From: Trichopria drosophilae
Lineage: Eukaryota; Arthropoda; Insecta; Hymenoptera; Diapriidae
Direction: 5' to 3'
Length of the DNA stretch: 64,000 nucleotides
Assembly: GCA_030407085.1 (NCBI GenBank)
Contig: CM059587.1
Location: 107,679,501 to 107,743,500, forward strand
Shown: one piece after another, positions 51,481-64,000 of the stretch
Layout of the letters: every line of letters begins with the position of its first letter
Position numbering within the stretch: position 1 is the stretch's first letter
Translations under genes and position numbers: made by a program
The notes under the pieces: generated by a model
The model's input: the letters and a program-made list of their open reading frames with translations, nothing else
Databases searched by the model: none
What the model was told of the DNA's origin: nothing

Positions 51481-51923
51481 CAACAATAACTTGAACGTCT
51501 TTATTGCACAAGAATAATTGTACAAGGGGCGAGACACAGCACAGTGTCGTTTTTCAGCTTGACCCAACCTTTATGCCCGATGATCTTATTTTCTCCATTC
51601 TATATGTTCTGGGTTATTTTCCAAAGGACATAAAGGATTTTTCGTAGGAGCATAATAGCTCTGGTTTAAATAATGAAATATAATGTAAAGTACAATAGAG
51701 ACCCTACTTTTTTTTTCTACTTTTAGCTTTTTGTACAAGCAATATGGTGTCGTTTCTCTTATGGTAATGTTTCTCCTAATCACCGTCAACCTGTCATGTT
51801 GCTACTTGCCTGCATGCTCGGACCGAATCCGTCACCAAATATCAAGTTATTGCCAATAAATTCCATCCTAGGTTGAAGAGAGGTAGAATGACTGCTAATG
51901 ACTTAAAATAGAAACTAGTGTTG

Positions 51924-52260
51924 GCGCAGTGCCTCGCTCGCTTCGCTCGCTCAGAAACTTCGACCCAGCGGAGAGTCGGCTATTCCTTAATACTCGTTCG
52001 TTTACTAATAGATTTCAATTATATTATAAAATTATATCGATATTTGGGGGTCCAATCATATTTAGGTCCAAGTGGCTTCGATAGATATGTTACAACAATA
52101 TAGTGTTTCTTATATGTATATGAAAATTGAAAATGAGCATTTTCAAAACTTCGACTTCAACAACTGAAACGTCGTCATTTGATGAAATACTATAGGGTAA
52201 TTTTCATGCCCCAAGTGACCAAATTCAATACTTCGTCCAGACCTAAGGTAAGGGTCGAAG
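51924..52260. mobile_element. Fragment of the CTTCGACC-family element (copy 3)
   Basis: The right end is GGGTCGAAG followed by TA (52261-52262), as in copy 1. 52160-52260 matches the right terminus of copy 1, and 51924-52090 matches the reverse complement of copy 2. The left terminus is missing. It carries a plus frame (51918-52103) similar in sequence to the minus frame in copy 2. Confidence 0.75.
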
Positions 52261-55200
52261 TAAAATAGGAATACTTAAATTACAAAAATATAAAGTATAA
52301 AGTAAGGAAAAATCTAATAAAAGTAAGTGAACTGAAGCTAATTCGCGCGACTATCATGGATGAACGTAACAAGCGCGTAAAGCATAGTTATATTGAAGTC
52401 AATGTTCTCCATCTTGCATCAGGATTTTCGTTTCTTAATGAGCGATAACGCAACCCGAGCAACAGTAACTGGCCTTGCAAATGTAATGTGGAAGCCAACA
52501 ACTCTTGTTTACAGTTCATTTCAAATTGAGATATAGCTGGAGTAAAAATCTCTTGGGGTATTTCCCATATTCGAAAAAAAATAAGGACAACTATAATACC
52601 TCCTAGTGATTTTTCATTGTTCTACTGTAGATCTAACTTTGGAGATAACTATCAGGACTTATTGGAGATTTCTTTGCGAAATGTCTATTTTATATCTGAG
52701 ACATTAATTATTTTGACTCATGAAACTTGCCTTTTCCAAAAATCTACAAATGATTATGCGTTTATTCAATTGTGTACATGCTTCCGCTGCTATCGACGAT
52801 CATTCTTCTCTCGAACCGTCGCAATGTACGTCGGGATTTAGCAGAATTCCAAGGAGGTTCAAACCGTACAGGACTATGGATGAAAATGGGAAAAATGAAC
52901 CTCTCCCAAAGACGAACACCTCAGGCGACGTAATCGACATCGCGATTACAGAAGGCAAAGAAGGACAAAAATAGAAAAAATTTACGTGAGAAAAGGGAAT
53001 GACTGGTTTCGAAATGTTGTGGAATACGCAACTTGGAGGGCGGGGAACGGCTCATATTCCTTTTGAACGTTCAGGTGTACGAAAGTGGGGGAGTAGTGTA
53101 TAGAGAGTCGAAAAAGAATGAAAGGAAATCGTGATGAGGGGATGAGGGGAAGGAGAGAATGTACTATAAAGATGGTAGGCGACGCGCGCATAGAGTCGAA
53201 TTGGAAAGAACGAAACCTAAGAATGGAAATAAGAAAGTGACTTCTCTCCCTTGCTCCTCCCCTGCCTCCCCTTTCCAACTCCCACACCACCGCCTGTATA
53301 CAACGTTCGTCATATTTCCTTCTTTCTATTCCCCACGAGTAGCAGCCAGTTTTTTCTCATCCTTCGCGGTTGTACCTAACATTCGCATATGCATTGTGAC
53401 ATTCCATACACGCGCGAAAGCTCCGAGTCCATATGTTATATTCTTATATTATATTCCACTGAAATTGCTGCAGTCGCGGATTTAAAGAAATGTATCTAAG
53501 AAATGTATGGGTGCTATGACTATTCGTAACGACGCCGTCTTGAGTAAGAACCCAGGTCCTTTCCAAAAGCCGTGCATGCATTAAGCTCGTTCATAACATA
53601 TATATTATTCTGCGAATTACCCTAACTTTTGAAAATGGAAAATTCTGCAGAAATGAAAATTTTACATACCGCTTCTGGCTATGTTTGAAACCCCTTTTCT
53701 ACCAATGAACTAGTTGCCTAAAATCCTCATATACTCAACCCGATGAGAAAAATCGGTATCTAGAGTTGACAAAATGGCGCTATACCGCGACAATATAGCC
53801 AACCAGTATCAGGTACCATATAATTAGACGTGGTACTTGTGCTCCTGTAATTACGGTACTTGGCTTGTATGGAGACATCACGTATACCCCTCTTAGCCAG
53901 TATTTCGAAGGAATTCCAGTTATTGTAAGCCATACTTCTTCATTCTATTAGGACATACTAAATCGAAAGCTTTCCTTTATTCTTTCGAATTTGATCACGA
54001 TACTCGTTAATAGGCTTCTATTCCCGTTTAATCTGTAAAGCAGCGGGTTGTATGGCTTCCGGAAGATTTGGTCAACTAGGAACCGACGTTGACCCGTAAT
54101 AGTGTAAAGCTTATTAGACCACCATCTAACTATACATCGAACGTGCCGTTGTATAGACTAGAAACTATAGTGACTGGGGGGATCTTATGTAGAGCTGGAG
54201 ATTGATAAGGGAATAAATCACACATGTAACAAAGACAATTCTGGGGATATGCAGACAATGAAACGCAATTTTCAGAATATCTTAATTTTAATTGGAAACT
54301 TGGATCGAAGCCACTGAATACTATGTGCTAATGGAAGAAATGAATCCTTGAAGGGCAATTATGCAGTGATTTAATATAATAGAACTAGGAGTTATTCAAT
54401 AAAATCGTTGTTATGGGGGTTTTAATGAGTAACAATTGAGTAACGAAACTCTCGGCTTCAATGCTCAGGTATCGCTGAGGTTTGTCACATTGGATGATTG
54501 AGCAGGACATCTCATAATATGGTCTGCAATGTGCTAGTGGGACAACGACTGATGTCTTAGGACTTGGCTCCATTGACTACCATAGAAATCTCACTATTAT
54601 AAGATGATATAGTTTTTTATATTAAAGGTACATTAGCATTTCATACTATGATACCAATAAACACAAGAAAGCTGCAAGCAAAGGTTTTTTCTTTATCTGA
54701 ATAAGTGGACAAATGTTACAAAGTAAATAAAGTGATTGGGTCTACTGTACTCTCATAAATGACTTTCAATTTATTAACATTATTATTTTAATATTTGTTA
54801 ACAATATTATTATCCCCTTTTATAATGACATTATGTCTTATATGACTTTTATTACTATTAATACTGTACTAGTAATGTTTGTAGCAATTTGTAGGCTTTA
54901 CGATAGGAGAACGCATGCACTGCGCAACTCGTTACGTGTGTTCTCTCGTCTCGCCATAGCGCCATGCGCTACGGAGCGCAATCTGCCGTCGGAAATTAAT
55001 TTCTTTGACAATCGCCATTCTGGAAAAATATGTTTCTTCTAGGAAATTTTCCGAGGAATTCAATTGTGTAATAACAAAATTTGTATACTGTCGACCTCGA
55101 GTAGTAAATGGACTTTCTAATATTGAATTGTTTATAACAATAGCTTTTTATAATTAATTTTCAAAACTATGCATACGGGAATAAGGACAATTTCCTTACC

Positions 55201-55635
55201 TTTAAAATGAGCCCCGGCTGAACTCAATCAGATAAATAGAACCGGAGTTAAGGCAATTAAAAAAAGTGCAGAATTGGCGAGTATTACAAATTTCAAACCG
55301 CCATAATTCCGAAAATATTGATTAAAAAAAATCCAGAAATACGTGTCGACTTTTTTTGTATAATTCGTTCGATTTGTCCCATATCTGGAATGTTTCTGGA
55401 ATATGAAATGTCCCGCGGTGTTTGCATAACTGGTATGTAGCTGGAACCATTGCAGGTATATAAATGGAACGTAACTAAAACAATATATAAATGTAATTAA
55501 AAACGGATGAAATTACTTTCCACCCTTCCACATTCACATGAATTTTCTATGTGTGAGTGCGGACTATATGCGGAACTGCGGTGCGCACGATATGGAGGTG
55601 ACAGTGGGTGGAAGGATAATTTCGGGCCAAACATA

Positions 55636-55647
55636 CCCCCCCCCCCC
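55636..55647. repeat. Poly-C run
   Basis: Twelve consecutive C in AT-rich DNA. Confidence 0.85.
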
Positions 55648-55898
55648 AATGTACCACATATATTCAAACATTTCCCTATACACGTCCAGCCATATATGTA
55701 TACCTCGTTAAAGTTAAAATCTCAACAGCAGTTATATAATAATCGCATATGTGTAATATAGGTAATACATAAATAACAATACATATACACGGAAGTAGTG
55801 TACAACGACAGAACAACACGCATTTTCCTACCCTACCCTGTCGACATCGTTTTAACCATTCCGCAGCTGGTAATCACAAGTAACGAAAACGGTACATA

Positions 55899-56347
55899 GG
55901 GGAAGTAGGGGCAAAGTGGGATTTTGGCGTTTCGCTGTATTAGAACATTTCCTATGTGTTTGTTTGCATTGTTTATTTACAAAGTTATTGTAATACAAAT
56001 TTTGAAACATATTTCAGTTTCCATTCAGTTTTACCAACCGTTCGAACATGACCTAGGAAGTCAAAGTCAATTTGTAAATTCAAACATATTTTCAATCGAT
56101 TAGAAAGTAGCAATAAATTAACCGTAATTAAAATCTGAATTGCATGTCTTAATAGTCTTCTCTTACACTCTATTTTCGTTTTTTATTTGTTTCATTTGGG
56201 GTTGAGGATGATTTTTTACGACGTATTTAAAAAAATTCTATTTTGGGCAAAGCGGGTGGGGCAAAGTAGGATGTATTCCGTTTTGATTTAGGTTCACAGA
56301 GATAAGTAAGAACTCTCCTTCTCCCCTCTCTCTCTTTCTCCCTCTTC

Positions 56348-56443
<96 letters not shown>

Positions 56444-56809
56444 AGTTGTGCCCACGGCTCGTAGTGGCCAGGACACAAATTAGTAAATTTTTAATCAATC
56501 TCTCTCTCTCTCTCTCTCCCACTCTCTCCATCCCCCTCTCTTTTTCTCTCTCTCTGTCAAACCTTTCCAGAAGTAATTTTAACAACCCGTCCCACTTTGC
56601 TCTTGAATTTTCAGATTTCTCAAAAAAAAAGTTTTTTCCTAAAATTGAAATTTGGAGTATTAAACAGATACTTTTTTTTAAATGCGTTTCATAATAAGTT
56701 AGTTGAGGACCTAAATAAGGGTTTCTAAACCACACCTAACCATTCTTATGCCCCATATTTTTTATATAAAAGTTTTTCCAAAACCATCCCACTTGGCCCC
56801 TACTTCCCC
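55899..56809. mobile_element. TA-flanked TIR element, copy A, with internal (CT)n expansion
   Basis: Left end TA-GGGGAAGTAGGGGCAAAG; the reverse complement of the right end is GGGGAAGTAGGGGCCAAG, flanked by TA. The TIRs match over about 22 of 23 bases. A second copy lies in opposite orientation at 63169-63621. Copy A is longer by about 460 bases in the middle, including the CT microsatellite. No transposase frame. Confidence 0.8.
56350..56441. repeat. (CT)n microsatellite, ~46 units
   Basis: Uninterrupted CT for about 92 bases, with further shorter CT runs to 56557. It lies inside TIR element copy A and is absent from copy B, so it arose after the copies separated. Confidence 0.95.
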
Positions 56810-57189
56810 TACATATGTTTATCAAACAGATCGTTTTTAACAGTCTTATATATGGAGTCCATTATGCTTTTATCGCTTGTGAGAGATAATGCCATAAGAA
56901 TTTACTCACGATACACGTTTCGCCAAACTACTTAAAACGGTTTCGTACGGTGAGCGTTCAAAACGTCCACTTTTTTCAAGTCTCAAACCCAAACCAACCT
57001 TACCATATGTGGTATGCCTGTTTAGCGAACAGCCACTTGTTATTTTACTTTATTTGTATTATTTTTTTGAGAAATTTTCGAGAGATCTATATACGAATGT
57101 GAATAAGTTATAGTAATTTGTATTCAGCGATACAGAAATTTTGTACAATAATGCTTTTGCTTCGTGTTAATTAAATAATGTATTTCAGA

Positions 57190-57470
57190 AACATATATGT
57201 TATACAGTTTTTAACATTACAAGATCCGAGCAAATATTATACAGTTGTAATATTATAACTGTGACATTACAGGAATACAAGCTTATGAACATACCTACAT
57301 TATGCAGTGCAAAAATATATATATTTGTGATATTTCTGGTATACTACAGGTATGTAACTTTCAAAATGATAACGTTTGGTATATATCTGTTATACAACAT
57401 CCGAAATGGTATCAAATGAAATATTGCAACATATCTGGAATATAACTGGAAGGATAAATGCTGTCTGGGT
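57190..57470. repeat. Degenerate repeat rich in TTATACAG / GGAATATAACTGG words
   Basis: Words such as 'gttatacag', 'attatacag', 'tctggtatac' and 'ctggaatataactgg' recur at 20-40 base intervals. Similar words occur at 55385-55480. The period is irregular. Confidence 0.4.
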
Positions 57471-57579
57471 GGTCATGTTAATAAATATCGTTAAATGTCG
57501 ATTTGATGACGTTGGGAGATATCAATTGAGTGACTGTAATAACTGTGTCTGAAATAGTAGTTTTCGATACAAGGGCGTA

Positions 57580-57720
57580 TGCGTAAAGAACTTTACACAC
57601 ACACACACGTGTGCCGAAATATTGTTTACGTACGGCTTTTTCGTGCGTAAAGTATAATCGAGTGCGTAAAGTTTACTTTACGCACAAGTTTACTTTACGC
57701 ACCGAAAAGACGTACATAAA
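57580..57720. repeat. Palindromic GCGTAAAG/CTTTACGC cluster
   Basis: Contains GTGCGTAAAGTTTACTTTAC and several partial copies in both orientations plus a (CA)n run. Related words recur at 50035-50100 and 50800-51040. Confidence 0.55.
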
Positions 57721-60700
57721 ATAATTTACATAGACCCACAATCTGTACACATGAATTTAAAATAAACCATCTCCATGTTATGAGGATCTTAACCATCCAA
57801 AACACTCAAAAACTTGTAATATTTAGCTTATTTGCGACCCTTATTCTCAATTTGAAAAATTCAAAATATCAGGATGAAACCCTCTGTTATTTTCAGGTGT
57901 GCTCTTTCGATTGTCGCGATTAAAACTGCGCTTCCACGTCGAAGCAATATGGCGGATCGAAAATAGCACAGAAAAAAAATGATGAAAAGAAGTTTTAAAT
58001 TAAAGCGTGAAAGTGCAGTTTTTACTAGGGAAATGAAAAGAACACACTCAAAAACAGTAACGTCAGTACGTTAGGATCTTTCATAATCTTTTCCATTTTT
58101 CGGTTTGGTAGTGGGGATCAACTATGAGTTCTAAACTAAACATTCAACGTTTTTAGACGTTAATAGGTTAAATCGCAAAAGTACCATATTTTACATATTT
58201 CAAGCAAATTGCAAACTGGTTATTCATAATTAATGAAGACTGGATATCTTATTTTGAACGTAAAATTTGCGGTATTTGCCTATATTATCAAACATTTCGA
58301 TGGTTTAAAAAAAAATTATTTTGCTAAGACAGCTACATTAAAATCGAATTTGAAAATCATTGCAATGAAAAATGGCGTGCAGATAAAATAAGAAATTCTA
58401 AAAACCATAAATTAAAAATGACTGAATCGCTGTTTCGAAATCCGGTGCTTGTAAGATTTATTGAATTATTATATACCGTCTTCTAAAAAATACCCCAAAA
58501 ATTAATTGCAAATTAATAATACAGAGTATTATTGGATATAGATTATTTCGAATCTGTTTATCGGTCAATTCTCAATTAATCTGTTTAGTGCTTGTTTGAT
58601 GGCGATGTTATAGTAATTAGAATTACCCTTACAGTGCTCGAATTTTGAAAAGTTGATTCAGACATTTTAATATTAGGGTTCTGAGCGTGAATACCCTGTT
58701 TACCGGCGGGCCAGTTTAGAATAATTAGAATTAAGGGCGGCTGAACCTACTCAGTCGGTATCGTTACTTCCTACCATGAAAATATATATGATTTAAACAA
58801 AAACCATATATATTTCTGTTTAAAATCCAAAAATATTTTAGAGCGATTTTACGTGATTCTTAATATGTTTTTGTAACAGTTCTCGTTGTTACCAGTGATA
58901 CTTATTCTTGCAAATTTTCTTTCGTGTGTCATTTGAATCGTTTGTTCTTTCTATAAATAGTATAGCATAAGCGATGCAACGCTGCCCTAAAATGGTACTT
59001 TATATTAAATACACTTTGGAACATAAACTCCTCATAAAAATATGATGTCGGTAAACAAAAATTTGATTAAAGTACCGAGCCGGTATTTGTCTTCCCCTTA
59101 GTGGGGTAGGAAACAAATAAACAAAAAAATGCCATTCACACGCAAAAAAAATTGTTAAACAATTATCATATGTTTAAGGCATCAGAAGCTATCTTTTAAA
59201 AACTGACCTGCAAAAATTGTAAAGCATTGCTAAAAGCACAACAAAAAATCATATAAACTATAGAACATAAATGTGACACAACATTAAAACACATGTGAAC
59301 CTACGTGTGCAAAATAAATACACCGTCAGGTGTTCGTTTATCTGTCTTCTTAACTCCCATCGTTGGTGTTTTTAATTCCCTTTCATAACCTCGCAGCCCC
59401 GAGGACATTCGAAATAGTATAAATTCGTCATAAAGGAAGTCCCTCCTCTTTCTAGGATTATTGTCAGTAACATTGTGAAACTTGTAACGTATGAATATCT
59501 AATGTTCCCCTCTCTACAATTAAATTCAGACAATATGTTTTGTTTTGCTCGAGCCACCCTCAGCCGTTTGCTCGCCTGAAGGGGATCGAGGGTTACAGGC
59601 TTTCCCCCTTAGACTCGTGTGCTTAATATTGAATAACGCTCGCGCTAGGTGTAAGTCCAAATCCAGAAATTGTTCCTGATACACATGCACCGTTATGGAA
59701 CTTATCCCAGGTACGATAATGCAGCAAATTTTGCATAACTGTGCTTTTGCACCACAACACCAATTACCGTTGCATAACTTATAAGACGTTTTGCGTAACG
59801 CTTGTAAACAAATACTCATTATTCTATTTTGAGCTTTTCTTTATTTATTCGACGAGAAAAGATGGTTTTATGTAATTACAGTTACAGTCGAGACAACACA
59901 GGGCATTTAAATTTCCGGCGACGAGTATTTAAGGAGGCAATGTTGACTCCCCACCTCCAACTTTCTTCCTTTCGTAGGAACCTGTATTCTGCTTACGCGC
60001 ATGCCCAATATCCTCAAAACGTCTAAAGGAGTTTGAAGTGAGGATACCGACGGAAGGGAACGATTCGTTAACGGAAATGTCTGCATATTCGAAGACGGAG
60101 TATTCGTTACAGGAGGTACAACTGTACTGCATTATAAACACTATTGTCAGAAGGATATTTTGGAAATTCAAGGTGACGGATGCAATATCGCAGATATTTT
60201 CGTCAGAAATTCGTTTGTTCATTTTAAGATTACTGATTGCGAAGATGAAGACAAAAATGTAAATATAGGTTTATTGGATTAAACGTACTACATTAAACTC
60301 TAAAAGAATGGTCTGCATTTCTTTTATCAATATTATAATTTTGTATTATATTATATAATAATATAATATATTTTATATAATAATATAGTTCTATTCGGCA
60401 ATTGGATCAGTAATTTTAGATCCGCTGTTTCGAATGTAGAAAATTTATATTTTAGATTTTGAAATGAGAAAGGCATTTTAAAGTTTCAGGCAGGTAAGAT
60501 ATGGAATGAAATTTTATTAAAGGACTTTCTATTTCAAAATTTTTTAGGACAATATAATCACTTGTTTCAAGTCTCTATTCGAGATAAAACTCGACTAAGA
60601 ATTTAGTAAATGAATTGCGTAATGTTCAATGAAATTTAAATCATCATGAAGTTTTGCTATTAAAATATTTAAAGCCTTTTACAGGAGACACGGATAACAA

Positions 60701-61291
60701 TTCAATTGCGGGACTTCATTTGGGGAGAGTTTATTAAGAGCCGGCATTGTGTAGGATCCTAAGGTCGTCGGCCATATACAAATTCACCAATCATTTTGGT
60801 TAACGGTCCCATCTTCATTTCCTTAAGTTCAATTTGGTTAAGTGCCCATGACAGTTCATGTACGCTCTTCATCGATACGGACAAAAGTTTTCCAGGATAA
60901 CAGAATTTCCTTTCTATCAGTAGCCATGAACATTCCTTTTATTAGTGAATGTCGATTATGCTGAAAAAATGATAATTATACTTTTTTATCTGTTTTTATA
61001 TGTTAAAAGTAAAAAATGTATTTTATGTTTTTTTTAATTAGTTTAGACGATTTTTTTCTATTAAAATGTGTAAAATTGTGGTATACTAAAAATATATCTA
61101 AATAAAAGCACGGAAAAATGAAATAATTGTAACTACTCACTATAGGTACAAGGGTAAGACACAGGTATCGTTTTAAGTTAATTTTACTCTATCTAAATGG
61201 TGACTTCGACAAATTTGGTAGCTTATTATTTTATAGCAAAACCAACTTTTCTTGTTTTTCGTGAAATTTTCAAGAAGAGTATCAGAATATT

Positions 61292-61380
61292 TATTTTCTT
61301 CATACCGGGAGGAAAGCAGCAACTTTCCTCCCGCTTGCGGGAGGAAAGGTGCGGCATATCCTCCCTTGTATGAAGAAAAA
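61292..61380. repeat. Stem-loop 1 of a three-hairpin run
   Basis: Arm TTTTCTTCATACCGGGAGGA... pairs with ...CCTCCCTTGTATGAAGAAAA. An inner CTTTCCTCCCGC pairs with GCGGGAGGAAAG around a tiny loop. Arms are about 42 bases with a few mismatches. Confidence 0.7.
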
Positions 61381-61391
61381 TCGTATACTTC

Positions 61392-61502
61392 CCTCGGGAA
61401 GTAAAAAAGAATACCTCAGACTGCGTGTAATTTTTACCCGAGGCGAAGCCGTGGGTGAAAATTACACGCAGTCTGAGGCATTCTTTATTTTACGTCCCTT
61501 GG
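61392..61502. repeat. Stem-loop 2 of a three-hairpin run
   Basis: AATACCTCAGACTGCGTGTA (left) pairs with TACACGCAGTCTGAGGCATT (right). Pairing extends outward to ccctcgggaagta / tacgtcccttgg. The loop is gaggcgaagccgt. Arms are about 48 bases. Confidence 0.8.
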
Positions 61503-61512
61503 TGAGTAATAT

Positions 61513-61708
61513 ACTATTTCCCGACTTCACCGGAATGACAACATTCCCCGCCAGCAACGCGGGACAAAGGTAGCCAATTCCGCCTGTACGTCTCTCCGTG
61601 CATGCGCACTTCGGTTCCATTACTCCCTTGGGAAGGAAATTGTGACGTCAGAGGGAACAGTGAGCGTAGAAGTGGGGGGCATGAAAGTGAAGTCGGGAAA
61701 AAAATAGT
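61513..61708. repeat. Stem-loop 3 of a three-hairpin run, long GC-rich loop
   Basis: ACTATTTCCCGACTTCAC pairs with GTGAAGTCGGGAAA...ATAGT. The 150-base interior is GC-rich and itself partly self-complementary. Confidence 0.6.
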
Positions 61709-63168
61709 GCACGCCTCCATGGTGGAAAGCGCACGACTCTCGTAGAGGGCCCATAAAATTTGATTTTGCCCATAGAATGTCGAAAAATACTAATAAAGTA
61801 CACTCCGAAGGATGTGTAAAACCCAATTTAACGTACCGAATTGCAAAATATTTTATTTTTAATAAATTTTATAATTTACCAGAATTAGTTTCATGCCGAA
61901 GCATGGATTCTGACATAAAATCTATTCGATATAAATTTAAAAAACTATGCCATAAAACATGAAACTAATAATTAATTATAATAAAGGAATACTATTAATT
62001 TTTGAGCAATTCCTTATTGGAAAATTCGCATGATTTTTTGGTTTAAACCAATTTTGATAATTTTACAGATTTGATTTTCAAATTCAGCTATTTTATGAAG
62101 AATTAAACAACGTCATAATGAGTGATTATAGTCCATTTTACGGCCCTTTATCAAAATTTAAGTGAGTAGAAAAAAATATCTTAATATATTAACTTTTATC
62201 ATCTCTATTGAAAATATTATCTTTAAACAATCATTTTTTTCAAGATTAAAAGTTATATAAAAGTACACCCACAATTTTCTTCTTATTTTTGAATTTAAAT
62301 TTTAATATAGGTAAATGTCGACCATTTAATTTAACAGTTGTGTGTGTAAAAGTTGAATATTCATTTAATTTCAGTTAATTAGATTTTGAAATACAAAATG
62401 TTATTGCAAATAATATTTCCGGTTATTTAACAAATGCCAGTATGTTAATGGCCACAATATAAAGAAGCGCTTTCCCCATTTCCTACAGTAATTATATTAG
62501 TATAATTAATATCTATGAGTAATTGCTAAAGTACAATATACTGTGTTTAATATAGATATGTAACGGTAAAAGTGCAAAATACGCGTTTTAAAAAATTCAA
62601 TGTCTGCAAAATTTAAAAAAATTGTTATCTAAAATTTATTAAACCTTTACTACATTTCCGATGAATTCTGAAAAAATTCTAGTATATTCCTAGATGAATT
62701 GTAACGTTTTTTGCATCTATGGAGTTTTATTTTGCGTTTTACTTTTAACAAAGACAATTTCCACATAGCCTTCTAAGAACTTTTCATTCTTAGCATTGTT
62801 TGAAAAAACTAATTGTTTTACAATTACGGCTTCTTGAACTTTTTACCACATCGAAGGTTTGACATTTTTTAATATTATAATGTAGGAAATTATAAATAAA
62901 ACCATAAGTAGAAATGAACCCTTGGACAATCGTGTTTTTTATTCATTAACCAATTGTCATTTTACTTCGACCCAATAATAATAAAATAAAAATATCGCCT
63001 AATAATTGAATGAGTTAAAATTTGACTAATTGAGATTTAGAGAGTATGACACTACATTACTGCTATATTTATTTTATTATGTGATAATAAAATAAAATAA
63101 AAGTAGAGTTAAGTCAAATTGAGTATGAAATCATACTATTCGACGATCGTATAAAAAAATGTCATATA

Positions 63169-63621
63169 GGGGAACTAGGGGCAAAGTGGAATAGTTGTGG
63201 AAAAACTCCTATACAAAAAATATGGGGCATAAGAATGGTTTGGTGTGATTTAGAAACACTTATATAGGTCTTCAACTAACTTATTATGAAACGCATTTAA
63301 AAAAAGTATCTGTTTAATACTCCAAATTTCAATTTTACGAAAAAATTTTTTTTTGAGAAATCTGAAAATCAAGGGCCTTAATTTATTGATGCTTACTAAT
63401 CGATTGAAAATATGTCTGAATTTACAAATGGACTTCGACTTCCTATGTCATGTTCGAACGGTTGGTAAATACTGAATGGAAACTGAAATATGTTTCAAAA
63501 TTTATGTTACGATAACTCTTTTGTAAATAAACAATGCAAACAAACACATTGGAAATGTTCTAATACAGCGACACGCCAAAATCCCACTTTGCCCCGTATC
63601 CCACTTTACCCCTACTCTCCC
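63169..63621. mobile_element. TA-flanked TIR element, copy B
   Basis: 453 bp, TA-GGGGAACTAGGGGC at the left and GGGTAAAG-type complement at the right (gcccctac/ctctccc), flanked by TA. It aligns in reverse orientation to the ends of copy A at 55899-56809, for example the 'gaaacgcattt' and 'tcaatcgatt'-type words. Short, non-autonomous. Confidence 0.75.
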
Positions 63622-64000
63622 TACGTATAATAATACTCATCTTGAACTTGTTATGGGCTATTAACAAAGCAATTTGATTCAGGTTTACTATCCAACAATA
63701 ATAGATTCTATCAGTGTAGTTTGCCAGTAGCAATTTCTAATCATGCAGCAACTAAAATAAAATGGCGTACCTCGACCTTAATAGGTAAAGTGGAATTTAA
63801 AAAATTGCAGTTGGCCCCGCTTCGCCCTTTTGAGAGATAAATCTCCATGCAGAATAGCCCCACATACAATTGATTCGCATATATATATGCATCAGAAGCC
63901 CGTTTATATTGTTCCCTCATTTTTCCCCAAGCTGGATGTTCCCCTCCGGAATCGCACTAAGGCACGTGCTTCGGTTTAACTAAATGTCCATCCTAATTAC

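Larger units (their letters stand above)
45223..64000. other. 5' flank of the Sox gene, no gene recognised
   Basis: 45223-45700 is a GC-richer promoter-side patch. Beyond it, AT-rich DNA contains a SINE, TIR elements, degenerate repeats and the 61.3-61.7 kb stem-loops listed separately. 45700-49200, 52600-55370, 57730-61280 and 61720-63160 show no nameable feature. Long introns or enhancers of a neighbour cannot be excluded. Confidence 0.55.

Noticed and set aside
56227..56735. Arg-Glu repeat proteins on the minus strand
   Set aside because: Translation of the (CT)n microsatellite.
62969..62977. CTTCGACCC word followed by AT-rich DNA
   Set aside because: Matches the terminus of the 31627 family but only for nine bases; nothing beyond supports a solo end.
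1..64000. CRISPR arrays, operons, phage or other prokaryotic features
   Set aside because: Spliced HMG-box gene, SINE and TTAGG arrays show eukaryotic DNA, and no regularly spaced repeat array was seen.
1..64000. A second SoxB2 gene (Dichaete or Sox21a) clustered with this one
   Set aside because: No other RPMNAF- or [14 protein letters not shown] frame was found on either strand; neighbours may lie outside the window.

Overview
This AT-rich eukaryotic window looks like an insect genome, and most likely a hymenopteran one. The reasons are a minus-strand SoxB2-group HMG-box gene with large introns, many short TTAGG-type (CCTAA) arrays, a tRNA-derived SINE, and several families of short TIR elements flanked by TA or TTAA. 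The species cannot be fixed from sequence alone.

One protein-coding gene is well supported: a Sox21-like (SoxB2) transcription factor on the minus strand, best read as Sox21b. Five exons can be joined with perfect frame agreement: exon 1 (5' UTR plus ATG-AG, coding end at 44985), exon 2 (29844-29582, N-terminus and first half of the HMG box), exon 3 (20371-20177, rest of the HMG box and a conserved C-terminal flank), exon 4 (16325-16171, alanine/glycine/methionine-rich) and exon 5 (8873-8322, Tyr-Leu-Asp motifs, a Ser/Thr tract and the stop). The coding sequence sums to 1170 nt (389 residues). The initiator Met and two thirds of codon 2 are separated from the rest by a 15 kb intron. The gene spans about 37 kb.

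Layout: 1-8.3 kb is the 3' flank, with small TIR elements. 8.3-45.2 kb is the Sox gene; its introns hold a piggyBac-like TTAA element (12.9-14.1 kb), a diverged tandem duplication (10.5-11.7 kb), a long-TIR element (31.6-33.3 kb), an 845 bp foldback (36.6-37.4 kb) and candidate regulatory tracts. A GC-richer promoter/first-exon region lies at 45.0-45.6 kb. 45.6-64 kb is 5' flank with no recognisable gene: repeats, a SINE, paired copies of a TA-flanked TIR element and a run of three stem-loops (61.3-61.7 kb).

All other open frames look like chance or repeat-derived frames; none has splice-consistent coding structure or a recognised domain. Motifs, splice sites and repeats were read by eye, and no alignments or searches were run.
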